From the NCBI RefSeq assembly GCF_029227915.1, contig NC_079882.1:21891001-21955000 (forward strand): a stretch of 64,000 bases of DNA, read 5' to 3'. Both the position numbers and the translations under genes were made by a program. This stretch comes from Hydractinia symbiolongicarpus. Lineage: Eukaryota > Cnidaria > Hydrozoa > Anthoathecata > Hydractiniidae. Of the stretch, positions 1 through 14,000 are shown piece by piece (positions within the stretch are counted from its first letter, which is position 1; every line of letters starts with the position of its first letter). Below the pieces are notes generated by a model. The model ran no database searches. It saw only the letters and a program-made list of their open reading frames with translations, and was not told the DNA's origin.

Positions 1-510
1 AACGATGGAAATGAGATAATATAACAGAAAAAAACGTCAGAACAGTACAACTTGTAATCTCACACGACGATACAAAAATTACGATCATATGCAAAGATAA
101 AAAAATGACAGCGTTTACTTTCAAAGAAGTTGTACTTTTTTGCAAATACACTATTTCTATGGGAACTAACTTTTGTATGTCACTATACCCTTCTATGCGA
201 AATATACCTACAAATAACGAAATACAAAACTAATCGAAAAAAAAAGCTAGCAAAAATTTTTAGTCGGTACTACGGTGGCCCAGAAGGATCATACTTAGCA
301 CTGTGCACTTCTTGAATGGCACTGCGCACTTCTTATAAAACACTGCGCGCTTCTTGAATATTTTTTTGTCTTTTTTAGAACATTTCTTGTTTTTTCAAAA
401 CACTTCTCGTTAATTTTCGTAAATCCTCGAACAACCGAATATTGATTCGATATTGGTGCACGCACTGACGACACGATTAAACACGCTCCTTAACAACATT
501 ACCAAACCTT

Positions 511-624
511 AGTAGTAGTAGTAGTAGCAGTAGTAGCAGCAGTAGTAGTAGCAGCAGCAGTAGTAGTAGTAGCAGTAGTAGCAGCAGTAGTAGTAGCAGC
601 AGCAGTAGTAGTAGCAGCAGTAGT
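511..624. repeat. AGT/AGC trinucleotide microsatellite
   Basis: An almost uninterrupted run of AGT and AGC triplets, about 110 bp long. It is intergenic, and no reading frame through it looks coding. Confidence 0.95.
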
Positions 625-1655
625 GGTTCTCAGAAACAGTCAAAGAGAAAAGAGAAAAAACCCAGTAACTTTGCAAATAAGATAAATTCGTGTATGATCA
701 GAGATGGAAAATGAGTATGTGTAACAAAAGCATGGTGGTGGTCACAGGTTCTTATCATTTGAGGATTTTAACAATGCGACATTTTTTGATGTGGTTAAAA
801 AAGCAACTAATGTTTCTTTATCAATATGGTAAGAACTACTATAGGGACATGGCTTTCTATTCGTTGATTCGCTGGTGAAGAACCAATCAAAAAACTGGCA
901 GGTCCTGAAAACTCATCTGTAAAATGGTCTGCAGAACGTCCAAGATGCAGCCATATACAGAAGCCATATTCAGCTTGGCATATCCGTCAACATGCCGTAA
1001 GAAGTCTGAGTCCGATTTTGTTCGATTTTGTTCCTTTGACCTACGCCATCGAAATCGTGGTTTCTTAGGATTTCCATAACTGTCTTTCGGGTGATTTGCA
1101 TCCCTATTTGTTTCAAAACACTCCACATCTTTCTGTATCCCACAAAGAAAATAATGAGTATAATCTGTCGGGACTGTTTAAAATAACATCTTTGCCTTTT
1201 CTTTTTCTATTAAAGACTTCATTCTTTGTAAAATTCACAAATGTAATAGCAAAAAAATACCTAGACTTTGTCACTTCCAAATTATTTGGTCATTATTTCG
1301 TTGCTCCCAAGGTCTCTCCTCTCGTGCCCCATTGGTACGTTGCGACGAAGGCCAAGTGCTCCCAACCTTCTTTTAACCGTCGATAAACTAATAATGATAG
1401 AATGCCTTGATAGGCAACAATATCTCCGAATTTGCACATTCTCTATGAAATACTTTAAAATCAATGCGATATGCTAGTATTTAGCACCGACAGAAATGTT
1501 GAATAATGTGATTTAAATAATTACAACTTACTGACCTATTTTGAACTCTTACTTTTTTCATTGTGTTGTAAACAAAGATATGGGGACGATGTTGGTGTAT
1601 CTATAGAATGTTCGGGAAAACGAATATTCTCGGAACCGAGCATTTCTTCAGTTTT
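625..1655. other. Unassigned sequence inside the foldback-like element
   Basis: Short open frames occur on both strands (for example 690-878 + and 1126-887 -). None shows a recognisable domain, splice context or codon bias. I see no gene here. Confidence 0.5.
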
Positions 1656-1790
1656 AAGAAGTGCAGTGTTTGACATACAGAAGAACTGCGTAGTGTTGTG
1701 GTATGAGAAGTGCGCAGTGTTGGACAACAAGTGCGCAGTCTTGTATAAGAATTGCGAAGTGCCATTCAAGAAGTGCGCAGCGTGAAGTAT

Positions 1791-2022
1791 TACTGACCAA
1801 CAAAGCTAAAAAGCGATAAAAAGTTTAAATTCAATAAACTTCGTACTCATTTCTCTCGAAAAGGAGAAGTGTGATGGAGTGCGGATTCCATCTGATGCAA
1901 CCACGAGTAATACGGGAAATGGCGGAATGAGAAGTGCTGCGAAGAGATTGCATGAAGGAAAACGTCTATGCCCAATTATTCAACGTAATTTAGCGATATC
2001 TGTTTGTAGTTTACAGAAGGAA
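1791..2022 (+). promoter_or_regulatory. IARS1 upstream leader with acceptor-like site near the ATG
   Basis: This is the stretch before the chosen IARS1 start codon. A pyrimidine-rich tract ending in TTTACAG stops at about 2017, six bases before ATG 2023. That could be the acceptor of an untranslated 5' exon or a spliced-leader site. The reading frame is also open back to an ATG at 1879, which would add 48 residues with no likeness to the enzyme family. No TATA box was recognised. Confidence 0.35.
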
Positions 2023-5000
2023 ATGGCGAAATCAGTAGGAGAAAGCTATAATTTTCCAAAAGAGGAAGAGAAAATTATTGAACTTTGGAAAAAAATTGAT
2101 GCATTTCAAACATCCTTAAAATTGTCAGAAGGAAGACCAAGGTTTGTATTCGTAATATTAACTAGTTATACCATTAGAAAAAATAGGTAGTTTTAGGGAT
2201 TGTTTAAAGACATAACAGCGTATCCATTCAGGATTCTCACATTAAGTTTGACATCATTGTTTTTTTAAAATAAAAGCAAGGACCTTATGATGAAAAGTAA
2301 GTACAGTTGTTCTGCCCAATCTTGGAACGCGCCCCGTCTTAAGACTGGCCAGGCCAATCTTCCGACAGTGACGAATGGGTCTTAAGACTGGACTGCCCAA
2401 TCTATGGACGTACATGCCCAATCTTAGAACAATTGTGGAAAACAAACAGAACAATAAAATTTTTTGACTCTACATGATGAAATGACATCACCTCTTAAAA
2501 GGAACTCTAAATTGAAACTTTTCTTGAAAAATCAAAGGCCAAAAATTTATATATACCATGCATTATACATGTGTTTAAAAAAATTGAAACTACTCAACCA
2601 TATTAGCTTGCTAGCTAGCAAGCTGGCTACAGCTCGCTAGCTGGCTAAACATCTCATCCAATGAAATTAACAGCTAGCTAACTGATAATATGGTTGAATA
2701 AGGTTTTTCCGATTTTTCATAAATATATATAAACATTTTATTTTGAAAATTTAGCCACTACAAGCTGTATATAAATGTGTAACACCTGCTCTCTACCACT
2801 ACCTAGCTAGCTATTTTTACTCTACTGTGTCCGAAAAACAGGCTGGGTCAATTCAACAGTACCCAAATATGATGTTTTAATGTGCCTGAGAATGTTTGTT
2901 GGGTCTTGCAAACAACAGAGCTTGGGTGGCACATCTGTTCTTTAAAATCTAAAAGGTGTCTAAAGATGGGCCTAACAGGGTCTTTTGCCCAATCTTGTGA
3001 CACCCTGCCCAGTCTTAAGACTTGAGACTGGCCGGCCAGTCTTAAGACTGGGCAAATGTATGTCCAAAGATTGGGCAGCGTCCTAAGTTTGGGCAGAACA
3101 TAGTGACACAATAACACCTTTTCACAGTTGAGTAAAAATTAAAAAACCCTATTTTATCCCAACAACTAGTTGTACCTTAAAAATCAATTTAGAAGAAATA
3201 ACTTCAATATTAAAACCGAAAATGACCTTTCCTTTTTACCAAAAATACCCACTGCTGTGGGCTGGCAAACGTGTTTGTTGTTGTTTCTTCACTTTCTGCG
3301 TAGTAGCCTTGCACAGATTTTTCTCATAGCCGCATGGCATCGTCTTTTCAAAAGACTACTTCGTGTATTACTACATATCATAATAACCATACAAATGTTC
3401 ATATGGATCTCCATCATTTTATAAGAGGTTGTTAGAGACGAAAGCATGTTCATTCCAGTTTTTTTAACCTCCTTCGTATCAATTTCTTTCAAATTTTCAG
3501 GAAACGTTAATAATAATAAGATTCAACTAATGTGTACTTTTCATTAAAAACAAAACGTGGCATGAAAAGTTATCACAAAATAACGTGTTTTCTCCTTATA
3601 AAAGTGTGCCGTTTACCTCTTCAGATCGCAAAATGAGCTGCAATGGAGTGTCAGTTTTTCTGAATTATCATAAAGATGTACTGGATTAGATCACCATTTG
3701 ATTATTAAAACAGGATTTATTGTAATTTGTAACACCTTTAGCATTGGCTCCCAGCATCCGCATCCCATCCCAGCATCCAACACTATATTTTTGTTAGCCA
3801 GGAGATCCGGCACACCACTAGGAAATTTCCTGTGGTCAGAATATTGACCTTGCTTTTTAATTGGTGGTTACTTTTATAATTGTTTACTCACATGGTTATT
3901 ATGGATATATCAGGAAATCCTTTGTTTTAAGCGCAAATTGCCTCACTGACCCGAACAAATATAATTAATTCTCTTACTCTTAAAGAGGGTAAAGTGGGCC
4001 ATGCATTGGTTGATTTTAATTCAGGTCTGCTTTGAGAAATTTAGAGATTTGCTTTATTTTGAGAGAAGCTAAATTTGATATCCTCAAAGAAAGCTTAGTA
4101 GGGTATATTTTCTTTAAAAACAATAGTATAACCAGCTAGATGTCCCACATGCCAAGACAAAGCAGCAGAGGATCTTTAAGGGTGGGATAGCAGGACAAAT
4201 CCCAAAAAAAATTGTGCTATTGTGTGATCTGGGACATTTTGAAATGTGTCAATGACTCTTCTGATCCACATATAAACTGAAAACTGTGTCATTCAAATCC
4301 CTTTCAATGTAAATCAATTCACGCGAAGCATAATAAGACATTTATAAATGTCAACATATAGTTTGTAATCTTAATTTATCTCTTGATACCAGCACACCAT
4401 AGCCTAAACTGTTTTTTTTTAAAAATAAACACAAGGTATAATGAAAAAACTGTTTTACAAATGTTTTGTTGTTGTTTTTAATAATTTTTCGATAAAAAAA
4501 ACTGTGTAAACAAAAATATTAAGATCTTAAAACATCTTATTTAATTTGGTGGCTGAAAGTTCTTTAAAAGCTGTCACTGACTAAGAATAAGGACTGAGCA
4601 CAGGGGTAAATTGACAAAAAAAACTGTCAGTTAATTGCTAAATCTGGTTGGTTTTGGCAAATGAACGACTGTTATTTTAACCTATGCTAATAAAGCAACC
4701 TTTGACACACACCATTTTATAAATAAATAAATGAAGCAAAAAATATTCTGCTATATTTTAGGTTTTTCTATTGCTGTACATTTTCTGCTTTTTTTTTTTT
4801 AATTTTGGCTATGTGGATACAAGTATTTTCACAATTAGTTGAAAAATATCTGTTCGAGCAAATAATTTAATGGTAAGTATTATAACCAGAAGCTTAGACA
4901 TTATTAAAAAGAGACAGAGTCAAAACAGATTCTTTCAAAATTTATTTTAACCTTACATTCCAAAGACCATTATCAGAATGCATATATTTCTTTAGTAAAA

Positions 5001-8000
5001 CATGTAAGAGGTAATAAAATTTGTTGAACAAAGGTTACATGTATAGGATGAAATGAAAACAATGAAAGTTAAGTAGGTTCAATTATGTTAAAGCGTCAAG
5101 AAATGACACCTCAATTGACTCTATACAAGAGTGATAAAAATAGTTAGTTAAAAAGCTTCAATGAAATTGATTTCTCTTGTGCATTTAGTGTGGGCTTATG
5201 TCTTTTAATGGTTATCTCTTCTGTTGTCGTTCTTTTTTAATAATTACTGAGTTGTTTGTTTTTAAAAAAAATCGTAAAATCGTCCTTTGTCACTGGTGCA
5301 TGATCGCTTTCCACCGTGTGAGTATAAACGTGTGATTTATGATCTCGCCCACTGTGGTCTTTTATTCTTTCTGCAAGTCATTGGCTAACCTCACCAATGT
5401 ACGTAGCATCACAATTTGTTTTAGGACATTCCACTTTGTATGTCAAATTATGTTCGTGTTCTTTGGTTGTTTGATCTTAGACTGCAAATTGTGACTGCAA
5501 ACTAGTGTAGCAAACTTTAGTGATGTAGGTGTTGTCATACTTCTTGATTGTTTTCTTCATTTTGTTCAAAATCTTATCACCATCTATTCTGTTGTTCTGG
5601 TACAACTGATAAAGTGTTTAAAGGTGTGTTAAGTTGGTGGGTTTCTCGTTGCCTACTACCAAAACTCTGTCCTCACATGCCACCTTGGAAATTTTAAGGA
5701 GGGTCATTTTTTAAAACTTTTACATAATTAAACATATTTAACTTTTATTGTTTTCATTCTATCATATACATGTAACCTTTTATTAACAAATTTTATTACT
5801 TCTTACACGTTTTACTGTAAAAATATATGCATTCTGATGATGCCCTTTGGAATGTAAGGTCAAAATATCAATTTTAAAAGAAACCTTTTCGACTCTGTTT
5901 CTTTTAAAAAATGTTTAAGCTTCTGGTTATATTATTTACCACAATAAGTTGGCTTGATAATAATAGTAATTTTTGTTATAGTATTTTTTTTTATCTTTAT
6001 ATTTAATCCTTAGGTTCTCATTTTATGATGGTCCTCCATTTGCTACTGGCCTTCCACATTATGGTCATATATTAGCAGGCACTATAAAGGTAACATGTTT
6101 GGTACTTTAACAAACACACTGAACAGCCCTGAAAGTTAAAATCAACACTTGACATTACTAACATATTGTCAATGTACAAAATACAAAATATAGTGTAAAT
6201 AAAATTTTTGTGGGATTCCCTGAACAGGAAATGGATCTGTTTCGAATGACTAGATGTGCATGCACAGGACAGAATTATCTGCAGAAATTTGTACATCCAA
6301 ACCAATAAAACGGTGGATGGATCAAAGTGGTGACTGGATTAAAAAGTGCATTCAGAACATTGCAATAAACCAAAGAACACTAATGTGAGCTTTGAAAAGT
6401 AGGCGGTCATTGATTGTTACCTGTTAAAATTAAATACAGTAATGAATTAGACACAGATCCTGGTAAGTAATAGGAAGCCTGTGTGATCAGTAAAACATGC
6501 ACCTTGGAGTTTTTTTATTCCATGTAAAGACAATTAACTCATTTTGGCTATACGAGCATTGTTGCAGGCTATGGTGGAGTGATGCTTGAGATGTAAAACA
6601 GAATGGTAGTATGAGATACGTTTTGTGCCAAACAGAAAATGTAACGAATTAGGATACTCTTATTTAATGGCTGAGGCTGATGGGACCACCTGTAACCATA
6701 TTGCTTATATAAGGCAAGACCAGCCTCAGATGTAGACAGGCTAATGTAATATGTCCATATGGTTGGTTTGATTAGTGTGGGTGACTCGTCTGTGACTAAA
6801 GGCATAGTTTGGGGCAGCGAACCTGTCATTTGGAGAGAAAGTCAGCTGCAACACTTCTGTGTCCTGGGATATTTTAAGCCAAAATATTATTAATGTTTAA
6901 TTGGGCTGTGAGTTAGAACATATAGACATGTTCAGATATTTCTTTAGCAATTGCTTTTTACCCTGGCTGTTGATTTAGGCGCACTGATAATAGGTTGGGT
7001 GGCCAGGTTGCCGTAGGTCTGTGATGAAAGCCAATGTCGAAGCCAGAAGACAAAAAAGATATTACAAATGACACTAAAAACTGCCAACCCAGCAAAAACA
7101 GCAACGCGGCAGGATATTGCAAAATACAGGCAGTTGATTTGGTTTAATGTTTATCGATGATAGGGCATTGTGTTGCAGGATGGGAGTCACTACAGTATCT
7201 ACATTTGAATGCTAAGCCACATTGTCTGATTGTGAGGCATGAAAAGGCTAGGTCTGCCCACTTTATGTGTAGTTGGAAGTTGCTGATTCGTTCCCAACTG
7301 CTGATACAGTGTGGAGGGGACAAAATGATGCCAGATTGCCATAATTCTGGCACTGAAAACACATGACCTGTAAAGGCTCACTACTGAGATGACAATTATA
7401 AAGATCATCATCTACATGATTCCATGACAATCCTGAGTTGAAAGCTAACATGCGCTCATATGTTGACCATGCTGTGAACGTGAACCGATGGGGAAAGAAA
7501 AATGTAAAGCACTGAATAAAATCATTCCATGCTAACTTCCAAGATGAAAAGTCACTAAACATAGGTCAGTTGGATTGCTTAGGCACTAATGAAATTGATG
7601 GTCTTGACCCTCCTAGCACCTTAAATGTAAACTTGTCAAAAGAGAAGGTGGAAGCAGGCAATATGACATCAAAATTGACGTATTCACCTTTTTTCATTTT
7701 GTCCAAAACAGACTGAGGCTAGGCGTGTTGTGGCTTGCTACTGAAAACCCAACCTGAGCTTGACAAGGAATACCCTGATGAAACTCTACCCCCCCCCCCC
7801 CCCCCCCTCCCCCCCTCAGGATCAGATACATAATTATCTACAGTTGGTGAAATATTATTTAAGTTTGTGTTATATGCATAACCTGCCAATTGGCTGTTTG
7901 CGGGATCTGTACCTCTTACTATTTTTCATTCCGACTTTGTTCTTTGAAGAATCTTTTCTTTTCCTTTTTTAGGATGTTGTAACACGTTATGCTCATCAAT

Positions 8001-11000
8001 CTGGCTTTCATGTAGAACGTCGGTTTGGTTGGGATTGTCATGGTCTTCCTGTGGTACATATTATATTGTTTATTAAATACTTATTTAGAACAATCCTTGT
8101 TGTAATAGAATGTTTCTTTCTTGTAGGAATACGAAATCGATCAAAAATTAGGTATTAAGGTATGCTTACTTTTTTTGGCAATTATTTTGGTGAAACTAAT
8201 GGCCTTTGAATTCGTCAAAAATGGGGAAAACGCTTTCTCTTAGAACTTTTTTAAGTATTAACAATGTTCTGTTTTAGTCATGTTTTATTTGTATATCTTT
8301 GTGCTGTTAAATGCCTAACTGTTTTAAAGATATCCTGTACTCAGCTGCACCATAGATTCTGAGTGTAACTAAACTATCTAGACACCACTGTGAAAATAAT
8401 TTACTCTACAGTTTGTTAGATTCATTGCTAATTGTTGTTATGTATTAGCTTGTGCTTTTATAATTTCATATTATTTTAGGGCCCAGATGATGTAGCAAAG
8501 ATTGGTATTGCTGCGTATAATAAGGAGTGCCGAGCCATTGTTTCTAGATATGCAAAAGAATGGGAGGTATCAATGTTTTTTTTTCCTTAAAAACTTTATT
8601 GAAATTCCCATAAAAATAAATTTCAAAGATAAATACAACAAGCATTGTTTCATTAATGTGTAATTTCTATACACAAGTATCACGTAAATATGTTAATTTA
8701 GTTAAAAAGTATGCTTAAGAGGACGTTGATTTTTCTCATTTTTTAAATATGTTTTTCATTTTTCATAGATTATTGTGGGAAGAATTGGACGATGGATTGA
8801 TTTTGAGCATGACTATAAAACTATGTATCCATCTTTTATGGAGTCTGTATGGTACGAACTTGTTTTACATCTTTCATAAGAAGCATAGTTACACCAGAAC
8901 TTATTGAATTGAATTGATGTGTTATTTAGGTGGGTGTTCAAACAACTTCATGAAAAAGATATGGTGTACAGAGGGTTTAGAGTCATGCCATATTCCACAA
9001 AATGCAACACACCACTATCAAATTTTGAAGCAAATTTAAATTACAAAGATGTGGTTGATCCTGCAGGTAATTTATCTTGTGAAAACTCAAACATGCGCCA
9101 CTATTGGATAAGCTCCCCCTCAAAAGTTCAGTCTTGAAAGTGTTTTCAGACTTTTAGCAGTTTATTTAAGAGACGTGTTAAAAGTATTATGTCTTTTTTA
9201 ATATATTTAAAAAGTGCACCCCTTAAAAAAATGCCTTCCTCATATGAGCACCCTCATTTTAAAATGAAAGGAGTGCCCATGCAATTAATTCAACAGAATA
9301 TTGTATTATTGTGTTTGATTCAAAGGATAGTTAAACCTGTTACCACTATGTTAGAAAAATTATGAAAATTTGTTTTAGTACTTGAAACCTTTTTTGTGCC
9401 TTTTAAAAAAATACCTTTGCAGGTATTTTTTTTTAATTCTATTTTAATGTGCTATTTTAAAGTTTAATTAAAAGTCAATTGTACTTAAGAAATGTAAAAA
9501 TGTTTTTTTTTCTGATCAAAAATTTTGTTTAAGCTTCATCTGTCTTTTAGTAATTGTCAGTTTTCCTTTGGACGAGTCACCTAATGTCAGTATGATTGCA
9601 TGGACAACAACACCATGGACTTTACCAAGTAATTTAGCATTGGTTGTCAATCCAGAATTAACATATGTTAAAGTTAAAGGTTTGTTTCTATTTTGTATGA
9701 AAAGTAGCAGTGATCAACTGATATTATTTCCTTTTGCCTCCATAACTATTGCTAATAATAATCATTTAGATAATTCAAGTGAAAAAGTTTATATTATGAT
9801 GGAAGCACGATTGAGTGCATTGTTTAAAACTGAAGATCAATACACAGTGTTGGAGAAGTAAGGACGTCTTGTCTCTTAAAATATTTAATTTGATGAAGTG
9901 TTGTTCACAAATTTTTTTACTTACTGTATGGTGTTTTAATGGATGACAAAACAGACATTAGGCATAGGTTCAACTGGAAGGATAGATAAGGAGAAACATC
10001 TTTTAAGTGTCTATTGTACTAGACTTGTCTCTTATGTTTCTTATTATCTTTCTGAAAACTGCATATAAAACACCCCTAAGAACTATTATTCTATATTTTT
10101 TTAAACTGGCTAAAACAAATCATGCGATAATTTAGGTGGGATTGTATTATACGCTTAATAAAATTAACTGTGACAGGTTTTAAAACAACAGGGGATGCAA
10201 TTGCTTTTTTATAAATTAATGTACAGGCAATGTCACAGGCAGTAAACATTGTTATTGTTATTTCTTTTAAAATGTTGCAGCCCAGTCAATGAAATTAACA
10301 ACAAACCTTTTTATGATATGAAACACAATTAATTTAAAATTCTTTTTAAGTGGATTCTTCCATAGGTTTTAACAACTATTATTTATTAACTATTTTTAGA
10401 TTCGCTGGAAAAACACTTGCTGGAAAAACATATAAGCCACTGTTTCCTTATTTCGAGAAGGTACTATACAAGTAACAATGATTTTTCCACTTCTATGCAG
10501 AATTCCCTTCATCAAATTTAATATGTTTTATATCTTGAATGTTTGTTTAATTTACCCAAAGTAACGGTATAATTTTATTTGCTATGGGGAATTCAGTGCA
10601 TTTTGACCCTTTTTTTTTAAATCCACAATATAGAGTAATTGGTTAAAATTTCTAAGTATCGTTTCCTTGATGAACGCCTTTTTTCACAACATGCAAAGAC
10701 AAATTACTATTTGTAATTTCTTTGTTAGATGAAATCATCCAATAATGCATTTCGAGTATTGACAGATGGTTATGTTACTGATGATAGTGGTACTGGTATC
10801 GTCCATTCAGCGCCAGCTTTTGGAGAAGTAGGCATTTTTTATTTATTTTACAGCATGACAATAATATAGCATTTGATGTTCATCCACTAGCTCAACTTAT
10901 AAAAAATTTGAGCATGAGAATAATAAAAGTAGCAATCATTCATAACATATTAAAAAAAATTGAAATTGTATTCTTTCATGGGGCAGTAGTTAAAATCATT

Positions 11001-14000
11001 TACTGGTAATCTTTTTGTTAGGTATTCTTGCTTTCTGCTTCTAATTTCAACATTTAGCTAGATTATAGTAAATAAGTCTTGATGTTCTTTCATTGCATGA
11101 AGATAGACCATGTCAATTTTTTAGAATTATGCACTACTTTTGGATAAACTATTTGTTGTGAAGCACATCTTAAAACTTATCTTTTTTATATAATTCAGGA
11201 TGATTACCGGGTGTGTTTAGGAAATGGCATTTTAGAACGTGGTGGAAAACTACCTTGTCCGGTAAATTCATCAGGACATTTTACAGATGAAGTTTTTGAT
11301 TTTAAAGATATGCATGTGAAGGTAAGATTTGTTCTCAAGCTTTATAAGCATAATGAATTCGTCATGTAATTTTGCTAATTTTTCTTTTTTAGGATGCAGA
11401 TAAATTAATTTCTAAAAAGATTAAAGAAGGTGGAAGGATGGTTCATCAAGGAACCATCAAGCATAGTTATCCATTCTGCTGGAGGTATTTATAATGACCT
11501 AAATTTTAATGATCATATGTTTCGTATTTGTAATTCAGTCTATTTTTTTATTTATTTTTTATTATTTAGATCAGATACTCCACTAATTTATAAGGCTGTA
11601 CCTGGCTGGTTTATAAGGGTAGAAAATATGGTACCAGACCTCCTGAAGAATAACGAGAATTGCTACTGGTAAAAAAAAAATTATGTTCAAAAACTTTTGC
11701 TTATTAACACGGGGGTGTTGATTTTTTTTAAACTTTTTTTTGCAGGGTTCCAAGCTTTGTGAAGGAAAAAAGATTTCATAATTGGTTAGAAAATGCTAGG
11801 GATTGGAATGTGTCGAGAAATCGTTATTGGGGTACACCCATTCCATTATGGGTTAGTGATGATTTTGAAGAGGTAAGGTGAACAATACCGATTCAATTAA
11901 TGTTGACAAACTAACCTTGTTAAGTGGTTAAGTTCTTTATATAATAAAATCAATTATCAAAATCGATAAAAAATACTTTATCGAGAATTAAGTACTGTAT
12001 ATATAAATAAATATTTTACTTATTGTCTGCTATGAGTAGTAAAATACAAACTAAGGATTAATTTACTGGGAATGATACCATTTAGGTTGTTTGTGTTGGA
12101 TCTGTAGAGGAGTTACATAAACTTTCTGGTGTCAAAGTTGATGACTTGCATAAAGAATTGTAAGCACACTTTTGTTCAATTACATCTATATAGTTGATAA
12201 AAAAATGGAAGCGTAAATTACAACTATATTATTTATTTTTAATATTTAGTGTTGACAATATAACAATTCCCTCACAAAAAGGTAAAGGGACGTTAAAACG
12301 AGTTACAGAAGTGTTCGATTGTTGGTTTGAAAGTGGGAGGTAATTTTCTCTAATTTTTTGTTTTGTCAACTTTTAATGTTATTTTTCATACTCACCCCTA
12401 AAATCAATATTATTTAACTTTATAACTTTTTTAGCATGCCTTACGCTCAAAACCATTATCCATTTGAAAACAAAGAGGTATTTGAACAAACGTTTCCAGC
12501 AGATTTTATCGCTGAGGGTGTTGATCAAACTAGAGGATGGTGGGTTATGTATTATTCTGACTGTTTTCTTTATGTTTACTTTATCTTTTACTGTTTCATG
12601 TTTTATAATTTTGTGACATTTTTAAATTTTATTTTCAGGTTCTACACGCTGTTGGTGTTATCAACTGCGTTGTTTAATAAGCCTCCTTACAAGAATTTGA
12701 TCGTCAATGGACTGGTTCTTGCAAAGTAAGATTTTTGAACTCTGCAGGGGAAAATTGTCTATCACAAAACAATAGTTTTATTTTGTACTTTTGTTACCCT
12801 TTTTGTAGAGACGGTGAAAAAATGAGCAAGAGGAAGAAGAATTATCCTGACCCTATGAGTGTTATAAATAAATATGGCTCAGATGCATTGAGGTGTGCAT
12901 TTTAAAAGTCTGGCCTTTAAACAACATGAAATAAAATGATATTTTGACTGTGATATTTTAGTGAAATCTTGTGTAGTTAAATATCAATGTTACAGTGTTT
13001 ACATTCAGGTTGTATTTGATCAATTCGCCTGTTGTAAGAGCAGACACGTTAAAATTTCGCGAAGAAGGTGTTCGTGACGTTATCAAGGATGTGTTTTTAC
13101 CCTGGTACAATGCCTACAGATTTCTCGTTCAAAATATAGATGTACAAGAAAAGGTTTGTACGGTTCAATACTTTGCTCTATGCGAGATGTCACAATACTT
13201 TACTCTATGATGTTTCTATCCTTTATTTGCCTAGGAACATGGTTCAAAGTTCAAGTTTAATATGGCTGAAGTGAAATCATCTGGGAATATTATGGACAAA
13301 TGGATTGAGTCATTCACTCAGAGCTTGCTGGTCTTTATTAAACAAGAGATGGCAGGTTTGCAGTCTATCTTTTAGATATATGTCAGAAATATTTGATCCA
13401 AGAAAGAACATTTTTTGTTATCACTTAGACACATCAGTTAACACCAGCTAACCTTTTACTGTCCTACTGCGTTTTTTAGCTTACCGTTTGTACACTGTTG
13501 TTCCACGGTTAATGAAATTTGTTGATAACTTGACAAATTGGTACGTCCGCTTCAACAGAAAAAGATTGAAGGTACGCAGTAAAGACTATTGTGTCGTAAA
13601 ATTAATAACAGTGGTGTGAAAAATTTAAGACCTCCGATACACTACAGACTAGTTGTACGCCCTTGTGACACCATGTGAATGGACTTATTTCGACCTTGCT
13701 GCGGCGCCAATTAACGTACTTCGGAGTCTAAAGGTTATAGTTTGTACAACCTTTTCAAATGATTATCCTTTACTTTGTTTAGGGCGATACAGGAGCTGAG
13801 GATGGAGGGCATGCGTTGAACACACTGTTTAACGTTGTTTTTACAATGGTAAAAGTGATGGCGCCATACACACCATTCCTTACTGAGCATATGTATCAAA
13901 ACTTAAAGAATTATATTGTAGATGAAGGTTTAAGTGAAGTGGAAAAGGGCAGCGTTCATTTTATGATGCTTCCGCAACCAAGGTTAGTTAACTACTAGCT

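Larger units (their letters stand above)
296..1790. repeat. Foldback-like element with 21-bp iterons at both ends
   Basis: Three head-to-tail 21-bp units resembling CACTGCGCACTTCTT plus a short spacer lie at 300-360. About six related units of 21-24 bp in the opposite orientation lie at about 1656-1786 (GAAGTGCGCAGTGTT type). The outermost units match across the inversion, including a shared GAATGGCACT stretch. Tandem short repeats arranged as inverted ends resemble foldback-type non-autonomous DNA elements. No transposase ORF lies between the ends. The enclosed 1.3 kb holds a microsatellite and unassigned sequence. Ends and target duplication were not resolved. Confidence 0.55.

Noticed and set aside
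300-360. 21-bp iterons considered as a CRISPR-like array
   Set aside because: Units are contiguous without unique spacers, inverted at the other end, and the DNA is clearly animal.
690-1126. Short ORFs 690-878 (+) and 887-1126 (-)
   Set aside because: Short, without domains or splice signals consistent with exons, and inside a repeat element.
1879-2022. 48-residue N-terminal extension of IARS1
   Set aside because: The frame is open, but the sequence is unlike the family, and an acceptor-like TTTACAG lies just before the internal ATG. It was kept as leader.
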